Shown piece after piece: positions 1-8,566 of a stretch of 61,625 bases of DNA (positions are counted from its first letter, which is position 1; each line of letters opens with the position of its first letter). This DNA comes from UBA11346 sp038318565. GTDB taxonomy: Bacteria > Planctomycetota > UBA11346. Position numbers and translations under genes: made by a program. The DNA lies in the NCBI GenBank assembly GCA_038318565.1, contig JBBQCI010000010.1:1-61625 (forward strand). The letters run 5' to 3'. The notes under the pieces were generated by a model. It was given only the letters and a program-made list of their open reading frames with translations, did not search any database and was not told the DNA's origin.

Positions 1-200
1 TCGAGGGTCCCAGCATGGTGGGCCGCCCGCACTGCGGCGAGCTTCACCGCGCCCATCGACCGCATCAACTCAGGATGGACCGGACGTCCGGCCAAATCAA
101 AATTCGCGGCGGCGCGAGCGGCATGAATGCCCTTCAACGAGTCCGCCGGGACGGCGACCTCGCCAAGCAGATCATGCTCTACACGCATCGCGTCGGTCAT
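1..200 (-). CDS. aspA: Aspartate ammonia-lyase, N-terminal part (cut by window edge)
   Basis: Only the first 66 codons are inside the window; the rest lies beyond the left edge. Seen: the reading frame starts M-T-D-A-M-R-V-E-H-D-L-L-G and continues with V-P-A-D-S and G-I-H-A-A-R-A, followed by H-P-E-L. This matches the N-terminus of the aspartase/fumarase superfamily (E. coli AspA has EEDLLG...VPADAYYG.HTLRA). Known: the family deaminates aspartate to fumarate and ammonia in the cytoplasm. The ATG (198-200) overlaps the hydG stop codon in an ATGA, so the two are probably translationally coupled. From memory, an aspA homologue between hydG and hydF has been noted in other hydrogenase-maturation clusters; hydF may therefore lie just outside the window. 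The catalytic loop is not visible, so another superfamily member is possible. Confidence 0.8.
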   Translation of the reverse strand, partial: MTDAMRVEHDLLGEVAVPADSLKGIHAARAAANFDLAGRPVHPELMRSMGAVKLAAVRAAHHAGTL

Positions 201-1624
201 ACGTAGAGGTCCCGTTTACCGTGGTCGCGGATCAGCACCAGACGTTCACTGACCATCTTCTGCACGCCGGCATCGGCGATCTTGCCAACCTCTTGGGCGA
301 TCATGCGTTCGCCATCGGCGCGCACCGCCGGGCTGGCGTGATCGCAGAGGTATTCCTGGAAGGTGGTCAGAGCGTTAGGCGTGCACAACTTCTGGATGAA
401 GCCAGGGATGGCATACTCCATGAACACCTCGCCGGTGCGACCGGTGCGATAGCACGAGGTGCAGAACGAGGGGATGTAGCCCTTCTCGACCAGCTTGACC
501 ACCATCTCATCGAGACTGCGGGTGTCGCCGAGTTCGAACTGCGCATTCTCAAGTTTCTGTTCGACAACCGTGGCGTCGCCCTGTTCGGAATAGCCGCCGA
601 GATCAATGTTGGTGCCAGCGTCGATCTGGCTGATGCCGAAGGACAGCACGGTGTCACGGATATGGGCCGGCTCGCGCGCGGTGCAGATCATGCCGGTGTA
701 CGGCACCGACAGGCGGAGGATGGCGACTAGGCGCAGATAGTCAGGATCAGAGACCAGCCACTTCGGATCGAAGTTGACCCCCTGCGCCGGCTTGAGGCGC
801 GGGAAGCTGATGGTGTGCGGGCCGACGCCGTGACGGCGCATGAAGTAGGCGGCATGGTGCACCAGCCCCATCACTTCGAACTTCCAGTCATACAATCCGA
901 ACAGTGCGCCGATACCGAGGTCGTCGATGCCCGCATCAAAGGCGCGCGACAAACCATCGAGACGCCACAGGTAGTCGCCCTTGCGCGTCTTCGGGTTGTG
1001 CACCTGGGCGTAGGTCGCGTGGTGGTAGGTTTCCTGGAAAATCTGGAAGGTGCCGATGCCGGCCTGCTTGATAATCTTGTAGCCCTCGATGTCGAGCGGC
1101 GCCGCGTTCACGTTGACCCGGCGGATGTCGCCGGCCGCATAGACCGCGCGCACACTGTCAGCCATGAACTGGGCGTCGTAGTCGGGATGTTCGCCGAACA
1201 CCACGATGAGCCGCTTGTGACCTTTACGCTCTAACGCCGAGACCTGCTTGATCACCGCCTCGCGCTCGAGTTCGCGGCGGATGGCGTCCTGATTCGATGA
1301 ACGGAAGCCACAGTAGGTGCAGTCGTTCACGCAGCGGTTGCCGATGTAGAGCGGCGCAAACAACACGATGCGGTTGCCGTAGACAGTCTCTTTGAGCGCG
1401 CGCGCAGCGGCGAACATCTCCTCCTGCAACCCCTTGTCCTCGCAACCGAGCAGCACCGCGGTCTCTTCGGGGGCGAGCGGCGTCTTGCTCAGCGACTTGG
1501 CGATGATCTCACGCACCCAGGTCGGGTCAGCGTTGCGCGCCCGTGCCAACGTCGCCTCGATGGCGGCGTCGTCGATGAAGTCCTCGGCGGTCGGGGACGG
1601 GATCAGAGCAGGAAGCTTCGTCAT
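197..1624 (-). CDS. hydG: [FeFe]-hydrogenase maturase HydG (radical SAM tyrosine lyase)
   Basis: Known role: HydG cleaves tyrosine with a radical SAM cluster to make the CO and cyanide ligands of the hydrogenase H-cluster. Seen: 475 residues, the usual length. The radical SAM motif C-V-N-D-C-T-Y-C (CX3CX2C) is near residue 100. The C-terminal auxiliary-cluster motif is C-T-S-C followed by exactly 22 residues and another Cys (CX2CX22C), which separates HydG from ThiH. The gene starts 12 bases after the hydE stop and overlaps the next gene by 4 bases. It is the penultimate visible gene of the minus-strand hydrogenase cluster and would serve both hydrogenases in this window. Confidence 0.97.
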   Translation of the reverse strand: MTKLPALIPSPTAEDFIDDAAIEATLARARNADPTWVREIIAKSLSKTPLAPEETAVLLGCEDKGLQEEMFAAARALKETVYGNRIVLFAPLYIGNRCVNDCTYCGFRSSNQDAIRRELEREAVIKQVSALERKGHKRLIVVFGEHPDYDAQFMADSVRAVYAAGDIRRVNVNAAPLDIEGYKIIKQAGIGTFQIFQETYHHATYAQVHNPKTRKGDYLWRLDGLSRAFDAGIDDLGIGALFGLYDWKFEVMGLVHHAAYFMRRHGVGPHTISFPRLKPAQGVNFDPKWLVSDPDYLRLVAILRLSVPYTGMICTAREPAHIRDTVLSFGISQIDAGTNIDLGGYSEQGDATVVEQKLENAQFELGDTRSLDEMVVKLVEKGYIPSFCTSCYRTGRTGEVFMEYAIPGFIQKLCTPNALTTFQEYLCDHASPAVRADGERMIAQEVGKIADAGVQKMVSERLVLIRDHGKRDLYV

Positions 1625-1636
1625 GGTGTGAGCCTA

Positions 1637-2728
1637 CTATGCGGTACGTCGGTGCGTCTTGGGAGCGGCCCCGGGGCCAGCTCCTATGCAACGACCGACA
1701 CTCTCGATGCGCGCTGCGAGACATGAATGACATTGCTCGGCGGTCTCGTTCACGCAGGCCTTGTCGGGATAGATTTCATACAATGCGCGATAAGCGGGCG
1801 GGGTGAGGTTCGGCATGACCACATTGGCGCCCGCTTTCAGGGCATCCTCGCGACCTGTGTCCTTGTTGAGCGTCGCCACCGCGGTCGTCGCCGGGATGTT
1901 CGCATCAGGAACGAGCAGCCGGGCCAGTGCGACCATCTTCAGCGCCACCAGGACGGTGTTAGGCACCTGATCGCCATATTCGGCCGCCCCGTCGAAATCG
2001 TGGGCCAACGGTGTTGCCGGATGCGGTATGTACGGACCTATGCCGATCATCTCGATGTCGAGCCGCTGGAACGTACGCAGATCTGCGACCAGATCATCCC
2101 AGGTCTGCCCAGGGATGCCGACCATCACGCCGGTGCCAGCCTGATAGCCAAGTTCCTGCAGCTGACGCAGCATGCCCAGTCGTGGGACCTCGTCGCCAGG
2201 GTCAATGGCGGGATGCCCATGTGCTGCCGGATGGATGCGAGCATACAGCCGCGGATTGGAACTCTCGAAGCGCAGCAGATAGCGGTCGGCTCCGGCCTCT
2301 TTCCAAGCGATCAGGTCGGCACGGCTGCGCTCGCCCAAGCTGAGCGTGACCGCAAGTCCGGTCTCCTGCTTGATCGTGCGGACGATGCCGGCGATCAGTT
2401 CCCGGGTCAGCTGCGGGTCCTCGCCGGCCTGCATCACCACGGTGCCGTAACCCAATTCCTGGGCGCGCCGGGCACAATCGAGGATTTCCTCGCGACCCAT
2501 GCGATAGCGTTTGACGTTGGTATTATGGACGCTGATGCCGCAGTACGAACAGGCCCGATTGCAGGTGTTGCTGATCTCAATCAGGCCGCGCAGATGCACC
2601 TCGGGGCCGACGGTCGTCGAGCGCACTACGTCCGCCGCAGCATACAGCCGCTCCAACTGGCTCGGATCTTCTTCCGTCAGCCAGGCGCGCAGCATCGCGT
2701 CATTCATATCTGCCGCGACGGTCCGCAT
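1637..2728 (-). CDS. hydE: [FeFe]-hydrogenase maturase HydE (radical SAM)
   Basis: Known role: HydE is a radical SAM enzyme needed to build the H-cluster, acting on the iron-cysteine synthon before HydF loading. Seen: 363 residues from the chosen start. The radical SAM motif C-N-R-A-C-S-Y-C (CX3CX2C) is followed by G-I-S-V-H-N. Later comes a Met-V-G-I-P-G-Q-T stretch typical of the HydE/BioB-like fold. The ATG at 2726-2728 is preferred over an upstream in-frame start because GAGGAG lies 7 bases before it and the protein then begins at the usual place. It follows pta after 112 bases containing a palindrome and precedes hydG by 12 bases. The C-terminal C-H-S-C could mark the optional second cluster site found in some HydE. 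Confidence 0.95.
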   Translation of the reverse strand: MRTVAADMNDAMLRAWLTEEDPSQLERLYAAADVVRSTTVGPEVHLRGLIEISNTCNRACSYCGISVHNTNVKRYRMGREEILDCARRAQELGYGTVVMQAGEDPQLTRELIAGIVRTIKQETGLAVTLSLGERSRADLIAWKEAGADRYLLRFESSNPRLYARIHPAAHGHPAIDPGDEVPRLGMLRQLQELGYQAGTGVMVGIPGQTWDDLVADLRTFQRLDIEMIGIGPYIPHPATPLAHDFDGAAEYGDQVPNTVLVALKMVALARLLVPDANIPATTAVATLNKDTGREDALKAGANVVMPNLTPPAYRALYEIYPDKACVNETAEQCHSCLAARIESVGRCIGAGPGAAPKTHRRTA

Positions 2729-2820
2729 GTCAGTCTCCTCGCATGGGATTACGATATTGCCGCAGGTCGACCATACCAGGGGGCAATCCACGAACTGCCG
2801 AACCATGCGTCAGGAAGAAC

Positions 2821-2836
2821 CCGCTGCATGCAGCGG
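2821..2836. repeat. Perfect 16-bp palindrome between pta and hydE
   Basis: CCGCTGCATGCAGCGG equals its own reverse complement. It lies 4 bases past the pta stop codon on the transcribed minus strand. In RNA it could form a 6-bp stem with a CATG loop. No long U-run follows, so it is a weak terminator or attenuator at best; it could equally be a protein-binding site. It would sit between the metabolic gene and the maturase genes. Confidence 0.5.
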
Positions 2837-2840
2837 ATGA

Positions 2841-4982
2841 TCAGGCCTTGGCCTTCAGCTGGCGGCGGGCCGCTGACTGCTCGGCCTGGATCGCGGTAAG
2901 AGCGATGGTGTAGACGATATCGTCGACCAGACAGCCACGCGACAGGTCGTTCACCGGCATATCGAGGCCCTGCATCATCGGGCCGATGGCGACAGCGTTG
3001 GCACTGCGTTGCACCGCCTTGTAGCTGACATTACCGGTATTGAGATCGGGGAAGATGAACACCGTCGCCTGGCCGGCGACCTTCGACGTCGGTGCCTTGG
3101 ACTTGGCGACATCGGCCATGACGGCCGCATCATACTGCAGCGGCCCATCGATCAGCAGGTCCGGGCGACGCTCCTGAGCGATCTTCGTAGCCTGGATGAC
3201 CTTCTCGACATCAGCCCCGCCGCCCGACGTGCCGGTGCTGTAGGAGAGCATGGCGACGCGCGCGGGGATGCCGAAGGCGATGGCGCTGTCGGCCGACTGG
3301 ATGGCGATGTCGGCAAGCTGCTCGGCGTTGGGATCGGGATTAACCGCGCAGTCGGCGAAGACCACCACCTGATCGGGCAGGCACATGAAGAAACACGACG
3401 AGGCCAGCGCCATGCCCGGAGCGCACTTGATGATCTGCAAAGCCGGGCTTATGGTGTGGGCGGTGGTATGCACCGCGCCGGAGACCAGACCGTCGGCCTT
3501 GCCCAGTTTGACCATCAGGGTGCCGGGCATGATCGTATCCGAGAGGGCTTCGCGCGCCTGATCGGGCGTCAGTCCCTTTTTCTTGCGCATCTCGCAAAGT
3601 ACCGGGATGAACTCGTCGAGTAGCGAACGATGGTCGATGATCTCGACCGAGGCAGGCAGCTTGACTCCGGCTTTGATCGCAGCGTCGCGCACCTCGTCAG
3701 GCACGCCCAGCAGCACGCAGCGGGCGATGCCCTTCTCGTGGCAGATCGCTGCCGCTTTCAGCGTGCGCGGCTCGGTGCCTTCGGGCAGCACGATGCGCTT
3801 CTTCGCGGCACGGGCGCGCTCGATCAGGGCGTAACGGAAGGCCGGCGGCGACAGCCGGCGCTCGCGCTTGGCTCCGGCAAGGTGGTCGAGCCAGTCCTGA
3901 TCCAGGGCATTCGCGACCGTCGACATGGTTGCTTGCAGGCGTTCGCGATCATCAACCGGAATTTCCAGATTCGCCCGGCCGATCGCCAGTGCGGTATCGA
4001 AGGCCCCGTCAGGGACTCGCAGCACCGGCAAATCGGTTCCCAGGGCCGGGCGGCACAGCTTCAGGATGCGGGCGTCCGGATCGCTGCTGCCCGATAGCAG
4101 CAGGCCGGCAAGTTTGACCCCGTCGATCGCTGCCAGACTAGCTGCCATCACGATGTCATCACGGCCGGCAGGCACGACCACAAGAGTCTCGGGCCGGAAC
4201 AGATCGAGAGCGAATGGCACCGTCATGCCGCACAGGGCGACGTGACGGACGCGCCGGCTGGCATCGCCAATCGAGAGAAAAGAAGCGCCAATCGCATCGG
4301 CGATATCGGCGATGCGCGGCAGCGCCAGATCCTCGTCAGCGGGCACGAAGCCGACGAGCTTCAGGCCTTCCGCGGTGGCAAGCTCGCGGTAGCGGGCGTG
4401 CACCGGCGCAAGATCTTCGGCCTCCTCTTCGCGGTGCGGTTCGTGCAACAGACCCCGGCCGGTGTCGCCGACTCGATTGATTACCACCGCAGCCGGCCGG
4501 TCCAGGCCAAAACCATTGGCCGCGATATGCACGCCTTCGAGCACGGTCGCAGGCGGCAGTCCGCCGGGCGCACACACCAGCACCAATTCGGCATCAAGTG
4601 CCTTGGCCATCAGGCTGTTGACCCGCGTGGCGTGGACCATGCCTGCATCCGGCACCATGCCCTCGACTACCAGCACATCGGAACCACCACCTGCTGCCGC
4701 AGCCTTCTGGCACAGGCCAACGACCATCTCCATAAGATCCTGGTCGCGCTTGTCGCCCAGCATCTCGTCGGCAACCACCCGGGCGATCGGCTCAGGCGGC
4801 AGCAGATGGGTACCAGCCGATACCAGGGCCCGTGAACGGTCGGCTGTGCCGTCCGCAGGTTGGGCGATCGGTTTGGCGAAGGCCACTCGAACCCCACGCC
4901 GTTCGAACGCATGCACCAGACCGAGGCAGACCGAGGTGAGTCCGACATTGCGGCCGGCGGGTGCGACAAGAATGATGGGCAT
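2841..4982 (-). CDS. pta: Phosphate acetyltransferase, long three-domain form
   Basis: Known role: converts acetyl-CoA and phosphate to acetyl phosphate, the step before acetate kinase makes ATP in acetate fermentation; cytoplasmic. Seen: 713 residues, almost the length of E. coli Pta. The N-terminal P-loop-like dethiobiotin-synthetase-type domain begins M-P-I-I-L-V-A-P-A-G-R-N-V-G-L-T-S. A DRTGG-type middle domain follows. The C-terminal acetyl/butyryl transferase domain contains L-P-E-G-T-E-P-R-T and a stretch near G-N-V-S-Y-K-A-V-Q-R-S. The ATG at 4980-4982 was chosen over a start 17 codons upstream because the family begins there and AGGA precedes it. The gene sits between hydA and hydE on the same strand, so acetate formation and H2 production are probably co-transcribed. 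No ackA is in the window. Confidence 0.97.
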   Translation of the reverse strand: MPIILVAPAGRNVGLTSVCLGLVHAFERRGVRVAFAKPIAQPADGTADRSRALVSAGTHLLPPEPIARVVADEMLGDKRDQDLMEMVVGLCQKAAAAGGGSDVLVVEGMVPDAGMVHATRVNSLMAKALDAELVLVCAPGGLPPATVLEGVHIAANGFGLDRPAAVVINRVGDTGRGLLHEPHREEEAEDLAPVHARYRELATAEGLKLVGFVPADEDLALPRIADIADAIGASFLSIGDASRRVRHVALCGMTVPFALDLFRPETLVVVPAGRDDIVMAASLAAIDGVKLAGLLLSGSSDPDARILKLCRPALGTDLPVLRVPDGAFDTALAIGRANLEIPVDDRERLQATMSTVANALDQDWLDHLAGAKRERRLSPPAFRYALIERARAAKKRIVLPEGTEPRTLKAAAICHEKGIARCVLLGVPDEVRDAAIKAGVKLPASVEIIDHRSLLDEFIPVLCEMRKKKGLTPDQAREALSDTIMPGTLMVKLGKADGLVSGAVHTTAHTISPALQIIKCAPGMALASSCFFMCLPDQVVVFADCAVNPDPNAEQLADIAIQSADSAIAFGIPARVAMLSYSTGTSGGGADVEKVIQATKIAQERRPDLLIDGPLQYDAAVMADVAKSKAPTSKVAGQATVFIFPDLNTGNVSYKAVQRSANAVAIGPMMQGLDMPVNDLSRGCLVDDIVYTIALTAIQAEQSAARRQLKAKA

Positions 4983-4994
4983 GGGCTGTTCCTG

Positions 4995-5125
4995 GTCTGG
5001 GGTCCGGGCTCCCAGGATCCGGGGTCCGGACACTGGTATGTTCCATGTAGCAACTCGACGACGAAGGCCAACGCGGATCGCGCTGGCCTGTCGTGTACTG
5101 CCGTTCCGGAATCCGGATCCCAGAC
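4995..5125. repeat. Diverged inverted repeat in the hydA-pta spacer
   Basis: The 161-base spacer between hydA and pta carries two 18-bp arms, 4995-5012 and 5108-5125. They match as reverse complements at 15 of 18 positions (GTCTGGG, then TCCGG, then TCC). The left arm is followed by a second TCCGGGGTCCGGA-like block. About 95 bases lie between the arms, with no convincing open frame. It may be a small dispersed GC-rich element or an RNA structure that separates hydABC from pta expression. No terminator-like U-run was seen. Confidence 0.45.
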
Positions 5126-5143
5126 CCCGGACGGCGGTCCCTG

Positions 5144-6892
5144 CTACCGCTGATACAGCGGACGCGCCGTATAGTGCGTGTGGAGCAGGTGGTGGCTCTT
5201 CTCCGACAGCGGCTTGCCAAGGAACTCATCGTAGAGCTTCTGGATGTAGGGGTTGTCGTGACTGCAGCGCCACATGCCCGCCTGATCCTCCTGGTACAGT
5301 CCCTTGGCGCGGGCGATACGCAGTTCGTCAGTCACGCCGTAGGGCTGGCCGCCGCCACCGACACAGCCACCGGGGCAGGCCATCACTTCAATGAAGTCCC
5401 ACGGAGGTGGCTCGCCCTTCAACTTGGCCTCGCGCACCTTGTTGATCACGTACTCGACGTTGCCGAGTCCATGTGCAACCGCGATCTTCACCTGCTTGCC
5501 GGCTACTTCGAGGACGCCTTCCTTGACGCCCTTGAGTCCGCGCGTGACCTCGAATTCAGCTCGCGGCGGGTTCTGGCCGGTGACCAGTTTCAGCGCCGTG
5601 CGGATCGCTGCTTCCATCACGCCGCCGGTAGCGCCGAAGATAGTACCTGCGCCTGAATAGGCGCCAAGCAAGTGGTCCGGCTGCTCTTCGGGGATGGCCT
5701 GCATGTCGATGCCGGCCTGCTTGATCATGCGCGCGAGTTCGCGCGTGGTGATCGACACGTCGACATCCTGGTAGCCGGATGACTTCATGTCATCGCTGCG
5801 CTGTATTTCGTACTTCTTGGCAGTGCAAGGCATGACCGAGACCATATAGATCTTCTTAGCGTCGATCTTGATCTTCTCGGCGTAGTACGTCTTGGAGAGC
5901 GCGCCGACCATCTCGTGCGGGGATTTGCACGACGAGAAGTGCGGGATCATGTCGCTGTGGTACTTCTCCATGAAGTCGACCCAGGCCGGGCAGCAACTGG
6001 TGATCAGCGGTAGCACGCCCTTGCCGTGGGCGAAACGTTCGACGAACTCCGAACCCTCTTCGAGAATAGTCAGGTCAGCGCCGAAGTTGGTGTCGAAGAT
6101 CGCCTTGAATCCCATGCGACGCAGGGCCGCATAGATCTTGCCGGTCAGGTTGGTGCCCGGCTTGAAGCCGAACGCCTCGCCGATGGCGACGCGCACTGCC
6201 GGAGCGATCTGCACCACGCAGTGCAACTCAGGATCAGCGAGCTTGTCCCACACCGCCGGGCCCTCGTCATACTCGACGATCGCGCCGGTCGGGCAGTGCG
6301 CGCTGCACTGACCGCACTTGACGCACGGGCTTTCCGCCAGGCTGATGTCGCCGGCCGGGGCGATGCGGGTCGAGATGCCGCGCTCCATGAAGGTCAGGGC
6401 CCAGACGTTCTGGTTCTCTTGGCAGACCTGGATGCAGCGGCCGCACGAGATGCACTTGCGCGCATCGAGGGTGATCGCTTTGGTGCTGTCATCCAACGGG
6501 ATGTTCGGCACCAGATTGTCGAGATCGGTGGTGTTGATATTGAAGTCCGCACACATCGTCTGCAGTTCGCAATTCTGGCTGCGGGCGCAGGTCACGCACT
6601 CGTTAGGATGCTTTGACATGATCATCTCGACGATGCCACGCCGCACAGTGACGATCTCGGGATCGTGGGTGACCACGTCCATGCCGTTTTCCAGCGGCGT
6701 GCAGCAGGCGCGGAGGGTCCGCCCGGTCGCCTTGATGCGCACGATGCAGATGCCGCAGGCTGCAGTGTGGTCGAGATCCGGGTGCTTGCACAGCGCCGGG
6801 ATCTTGACCGACACTTTGCGTGCCGCTTCAAGAATGGAGGTGCCCTCGGCGACTTCGACCGGGAGTCCGTTGATGATGGCCTTGACCGTCAT
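5144..6892 (-). CDS. hydA: [FeFe]-hydrogenase catalytic subunit, multi-cluster (HydA/HndD type), operon 1
   Basis: Known role: the H2-forming or H2-oxidising subunit of trimeric/tetrameric, often electron-bifurcating, NAD- and ferredoxin-linked hydrogenases. Seen in 582 residues: a 2Fe-2S domain with Cys35, 46, 49 and 63 or 64; a His-ligated cluster H95-P-N-E-C99-X2-C102-X5-C108; two ferredoxin-type 4Fe-4S motifs at about 147-157 and 190-200. All three H-cluster motifs are present: T-S-C-C-P-A-W (299-303 region), M-P-C-T-A-K-K (Cys356), and E-V-M-A-C-P-G-G-C (Cys506, Cys510). All four cluster ligands and the proton-transfer Cys are therefore present. A GAAGGA ribosome site precedes the ATG. 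It is the third gene of the hyd operon, 27 bases after the NuoF-like gene. A paralogue is at 48475-50487. Confidence 0.97.
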   Translation of the reverse strand: MTVKAIINGLPVEVAEGTSILEAARKVSVKIPALCKHPDLDHTAACGICIVRIKATGRTLRACCTPLENGMDVVTHDPEIVTVRRGIVEMIMSKHPNECVTCARSQNCELQTMCADFNINTTDLDNLVPNIPLDDSTKAITLDARKCISCGRCIQVCQENQNVWALTFMERGISTRIAPAGDISLAESPCVKCGQCSAHCPTGAIVEYDEGPAVWDKLADPELHCVVQIAPAVRVAIGEAFGFKPGTNLTGKIYAALRRMGFKAIFDTNFGADLTILEEGSEFVERFAHGKGVLPLITSCCPAWVDFMEKYHSDMIPHFSSCKSPHEMVGALSKTYYAEKIKIDAKKIYMVSVMPCTAKKYEIQRSDDMKSSGYQDVDVSITTRELARMIKQAGIDMQAIPEEQPDHLLGAYSGAGTIFGATGGVMEAAIRTALKLVTGQNPPRAEFEVTRGLKGVKEGVLEVAGKQVKIAVAHGLGNVEYVINKVREAKLKGEPPPWDFIEVMACPGGCVGGGGQPYGVTDELRIARAKGLYQEDQAGMWRCSHDNPYIQKLYDEFLGKPLSEKSHHLLHTHYTARPLYQR

Positions 6893-6919
6893 GGTCGGTT
6901 CCTTCGTATTCGCTGAGGG

Positions 6920-8563
6920 TTATTTCTTGACCGCGGGCAGGAGACGTTCGGTCCACTCGGACTCGAAGTAGCGCAAGGCTGACAGCACCGGATTCGGCGT
7001 GGTCTGGCCCAGCGCGCACAACGAACCGCGCTGCATAGTCAGGGCGATGCGCTTGATCTTGGCGATGTCCGCGGCCGTACCCTTACGCTCGGCGATCTTG
7101 TCGATCGTACGCAGCATCTGCGTGCCGCCGATACGGCATGGCGCGCACTTGCCGCAGCTTTCGTCGATCGAGAAGTCGAGGTAGAAGCGCGAGAGGTCAA
7201 CCGTGTTGTCGCTCTCGTCCATCACGATCATGCCGCCCGAACCCATGATCGAACCCAGCTTCTGCAGGTCCTCGTAGGTGATCGGAGTATCGAGCAGGCT
7301 GGCCGGGATGAGGCCGCCGGACGGGCCGCCGGTCTGCACCGCTTTCACCGGCTTGCCGGTGGTGGTGCCGCCGCAGATGTCCATCACCACCTGACGTAGG
7401 GTGGTGCCCATCGGGATCTCGATCAGGCCGGGATTCTTGACCTTGCCGGTGACGGCGAAGACTTTGGTGCCCTTCGAACGACCGACGCCGATGGCGCCGA
7501 ACCAGCTGCCGCCGCGCAGGACGATCTGCGCGATGTTGGCCAGCGTCTCGACGTTGTTGACCATGGTGGGCTGGTCCCACAGGCCCTTCTGCGCCGGATA
7601 GGGCGGACGTGGACGCGGGGTGCCGCGCTTGCCTTCGATCGAAGCGATCAGAGCCGTCTCTTCACCGCAGACGAACGCGCCAGCGCCTAGGCGGACTTCG
7701 AGGTCGAAATCAAAGCCGGTGCCGAGGATGTTGGTGCCGAGCAGGCCGTTAGCGCGCGCCTGCTTGATCGCCTTCTCGATGCGCTCAATGGCGAGCGGGT
7801 ATTCGGCGCGGATGTAGAAGATGCCCTTGCTGGCACCGATGACCCAGCCGCCGATGATCATGCCTTCGATTACGGCATGTGGATCGCCTTCGAGGACCGA
7901 GCGGTCCATGTAGGCACCTGGGTCCCCTTCATCGCCATTGCAGATGATATACTTCTGCTCGCCGGGCCGACTGGCGCGGGTGAGCTTCCACTTCATGAAA
8001 GTCGGGAATCCAGCGCCACCGCGACCGCGCAGGCCAGCTGTCTCCAACTCGGCGATGACCTGCTCGCCGGTCATCGCGGTGAGGGTCTGCTTGAGCGCCT
8101 GGTAGCCATCGCGGGCGATGTACTCGTCCAGGCTTTCCGGGTCGATCACGCCGCAGTTGCGCAGGACGATGCGGTACTGCTTGCCGGCAACCGGCTTATC
8201 TGAGCTCATCTCGGCGATCGACGGCACCTTGAAGGCTTCGACGACCTTGCCGCCAACGACATGCTTCTCGACGATCTCACGAGCGGCCTCAGCCGTCACT
8301 TGGCCGTACATGGTGGCGGGCGCGCCACCAATGCTGACTTCGACCAGTGGCTCGATGCCGCACATACCGGCACAGCCGGTCTTGACGATCTGGGCGTCGA
8401 CGCCGGCCTTGGCCACGGCTTCCTTGATGGCCAGCATCACCGGCAAGGCGCCGGCAGCATCGCCACAGGTGTTGAGGCCGACCTTGATGATCGCCTTTTT
8501 CTTGGCCGCAGCCAACAGCTTGGCCTTGTGGGCGTCGAGTTCGGCGGGGGTGAACTTGGGCAT
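6920..8563 (-). CDS. hydB: NuoF-like flavoprotein subunit of [FeFe] hydrogenase (HydB/HndC), operon 1
   Basis: Known role: binds FMN and NAD(H) and is the bifurcating or NADH-exchanging subunit of HydABC/HndABCD complexes. Seen in 547 residues: an N-terminal thioredoxin-like 2Fe-2S domain (C-G-D-A..., then C-A-G-M-C-G) up to about residue 120; the glycine-rich G-R-G-G-A-G-F-P NADH/FMN site; N-G-D-E-G-D-P-G-A; an SLBB-like segment; and E-S-C-G-K-C-A-P-C near 466-475 with a final Cys near 515 for the N3-type 4Fe-4S cluster. It stops soon after this cluster (…L-L-P-A-V-K-K). It therefore lacks the C-terminal two-cluster ferredoxin domain of its paralogue at 50498-52396 and of many HydB proteins. 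Three bases separate it from the upstream NuoE-like gene. Confidence 0.96.
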   Translation of the reverse strand: MPKFTPAELDAHKAKLLAAAKKKAIIKVGLNTCGDAAGALPVMLAIKEAVAKAGVDAQIVKTGCAGMCGIEPLVEVSIGGAPATMYGQVTAEAAREIVEKHVVGGKVVEAFKVPSIAEMSSDKPVAGKQYRIVLRNCGVIDPESLDEYIARDGYQALKQTLTAMTGEQVIAELETAGLRGRGGAGFPTFMKWKLTRASRPGEQKYIICNGDEGDPGAYMDRSVLEGDPHAVIEGMIIGGWVIGASKGIFYIRAEYPLAIERIEKAIKQARANGLLGTNILGTGFDFDLEVRLGAGAFVCGEETALIASIEGKRGTPRPRPPYPAQKGLWDQPTMVNNVETLANIAQIVLRGGSWFGAIGVGRSKGTKVFAVTGKVKNPGLIEIPMGTTLRQVVMDICGGTTTGKPVKAVQTGGPSGGLIPASLLDTPITYEDLQKLGSIMGSGGMIVMDESDNTVDLSRFYLDFSIDESCGKCAPCRIGGTQMLRTIDKIAERKGTAADIAKIKRIALTMQRGSLCALGQTTPNPVLSALRYFESEWTERLLPAVKK

Positions 8564-8566
8564 GGG

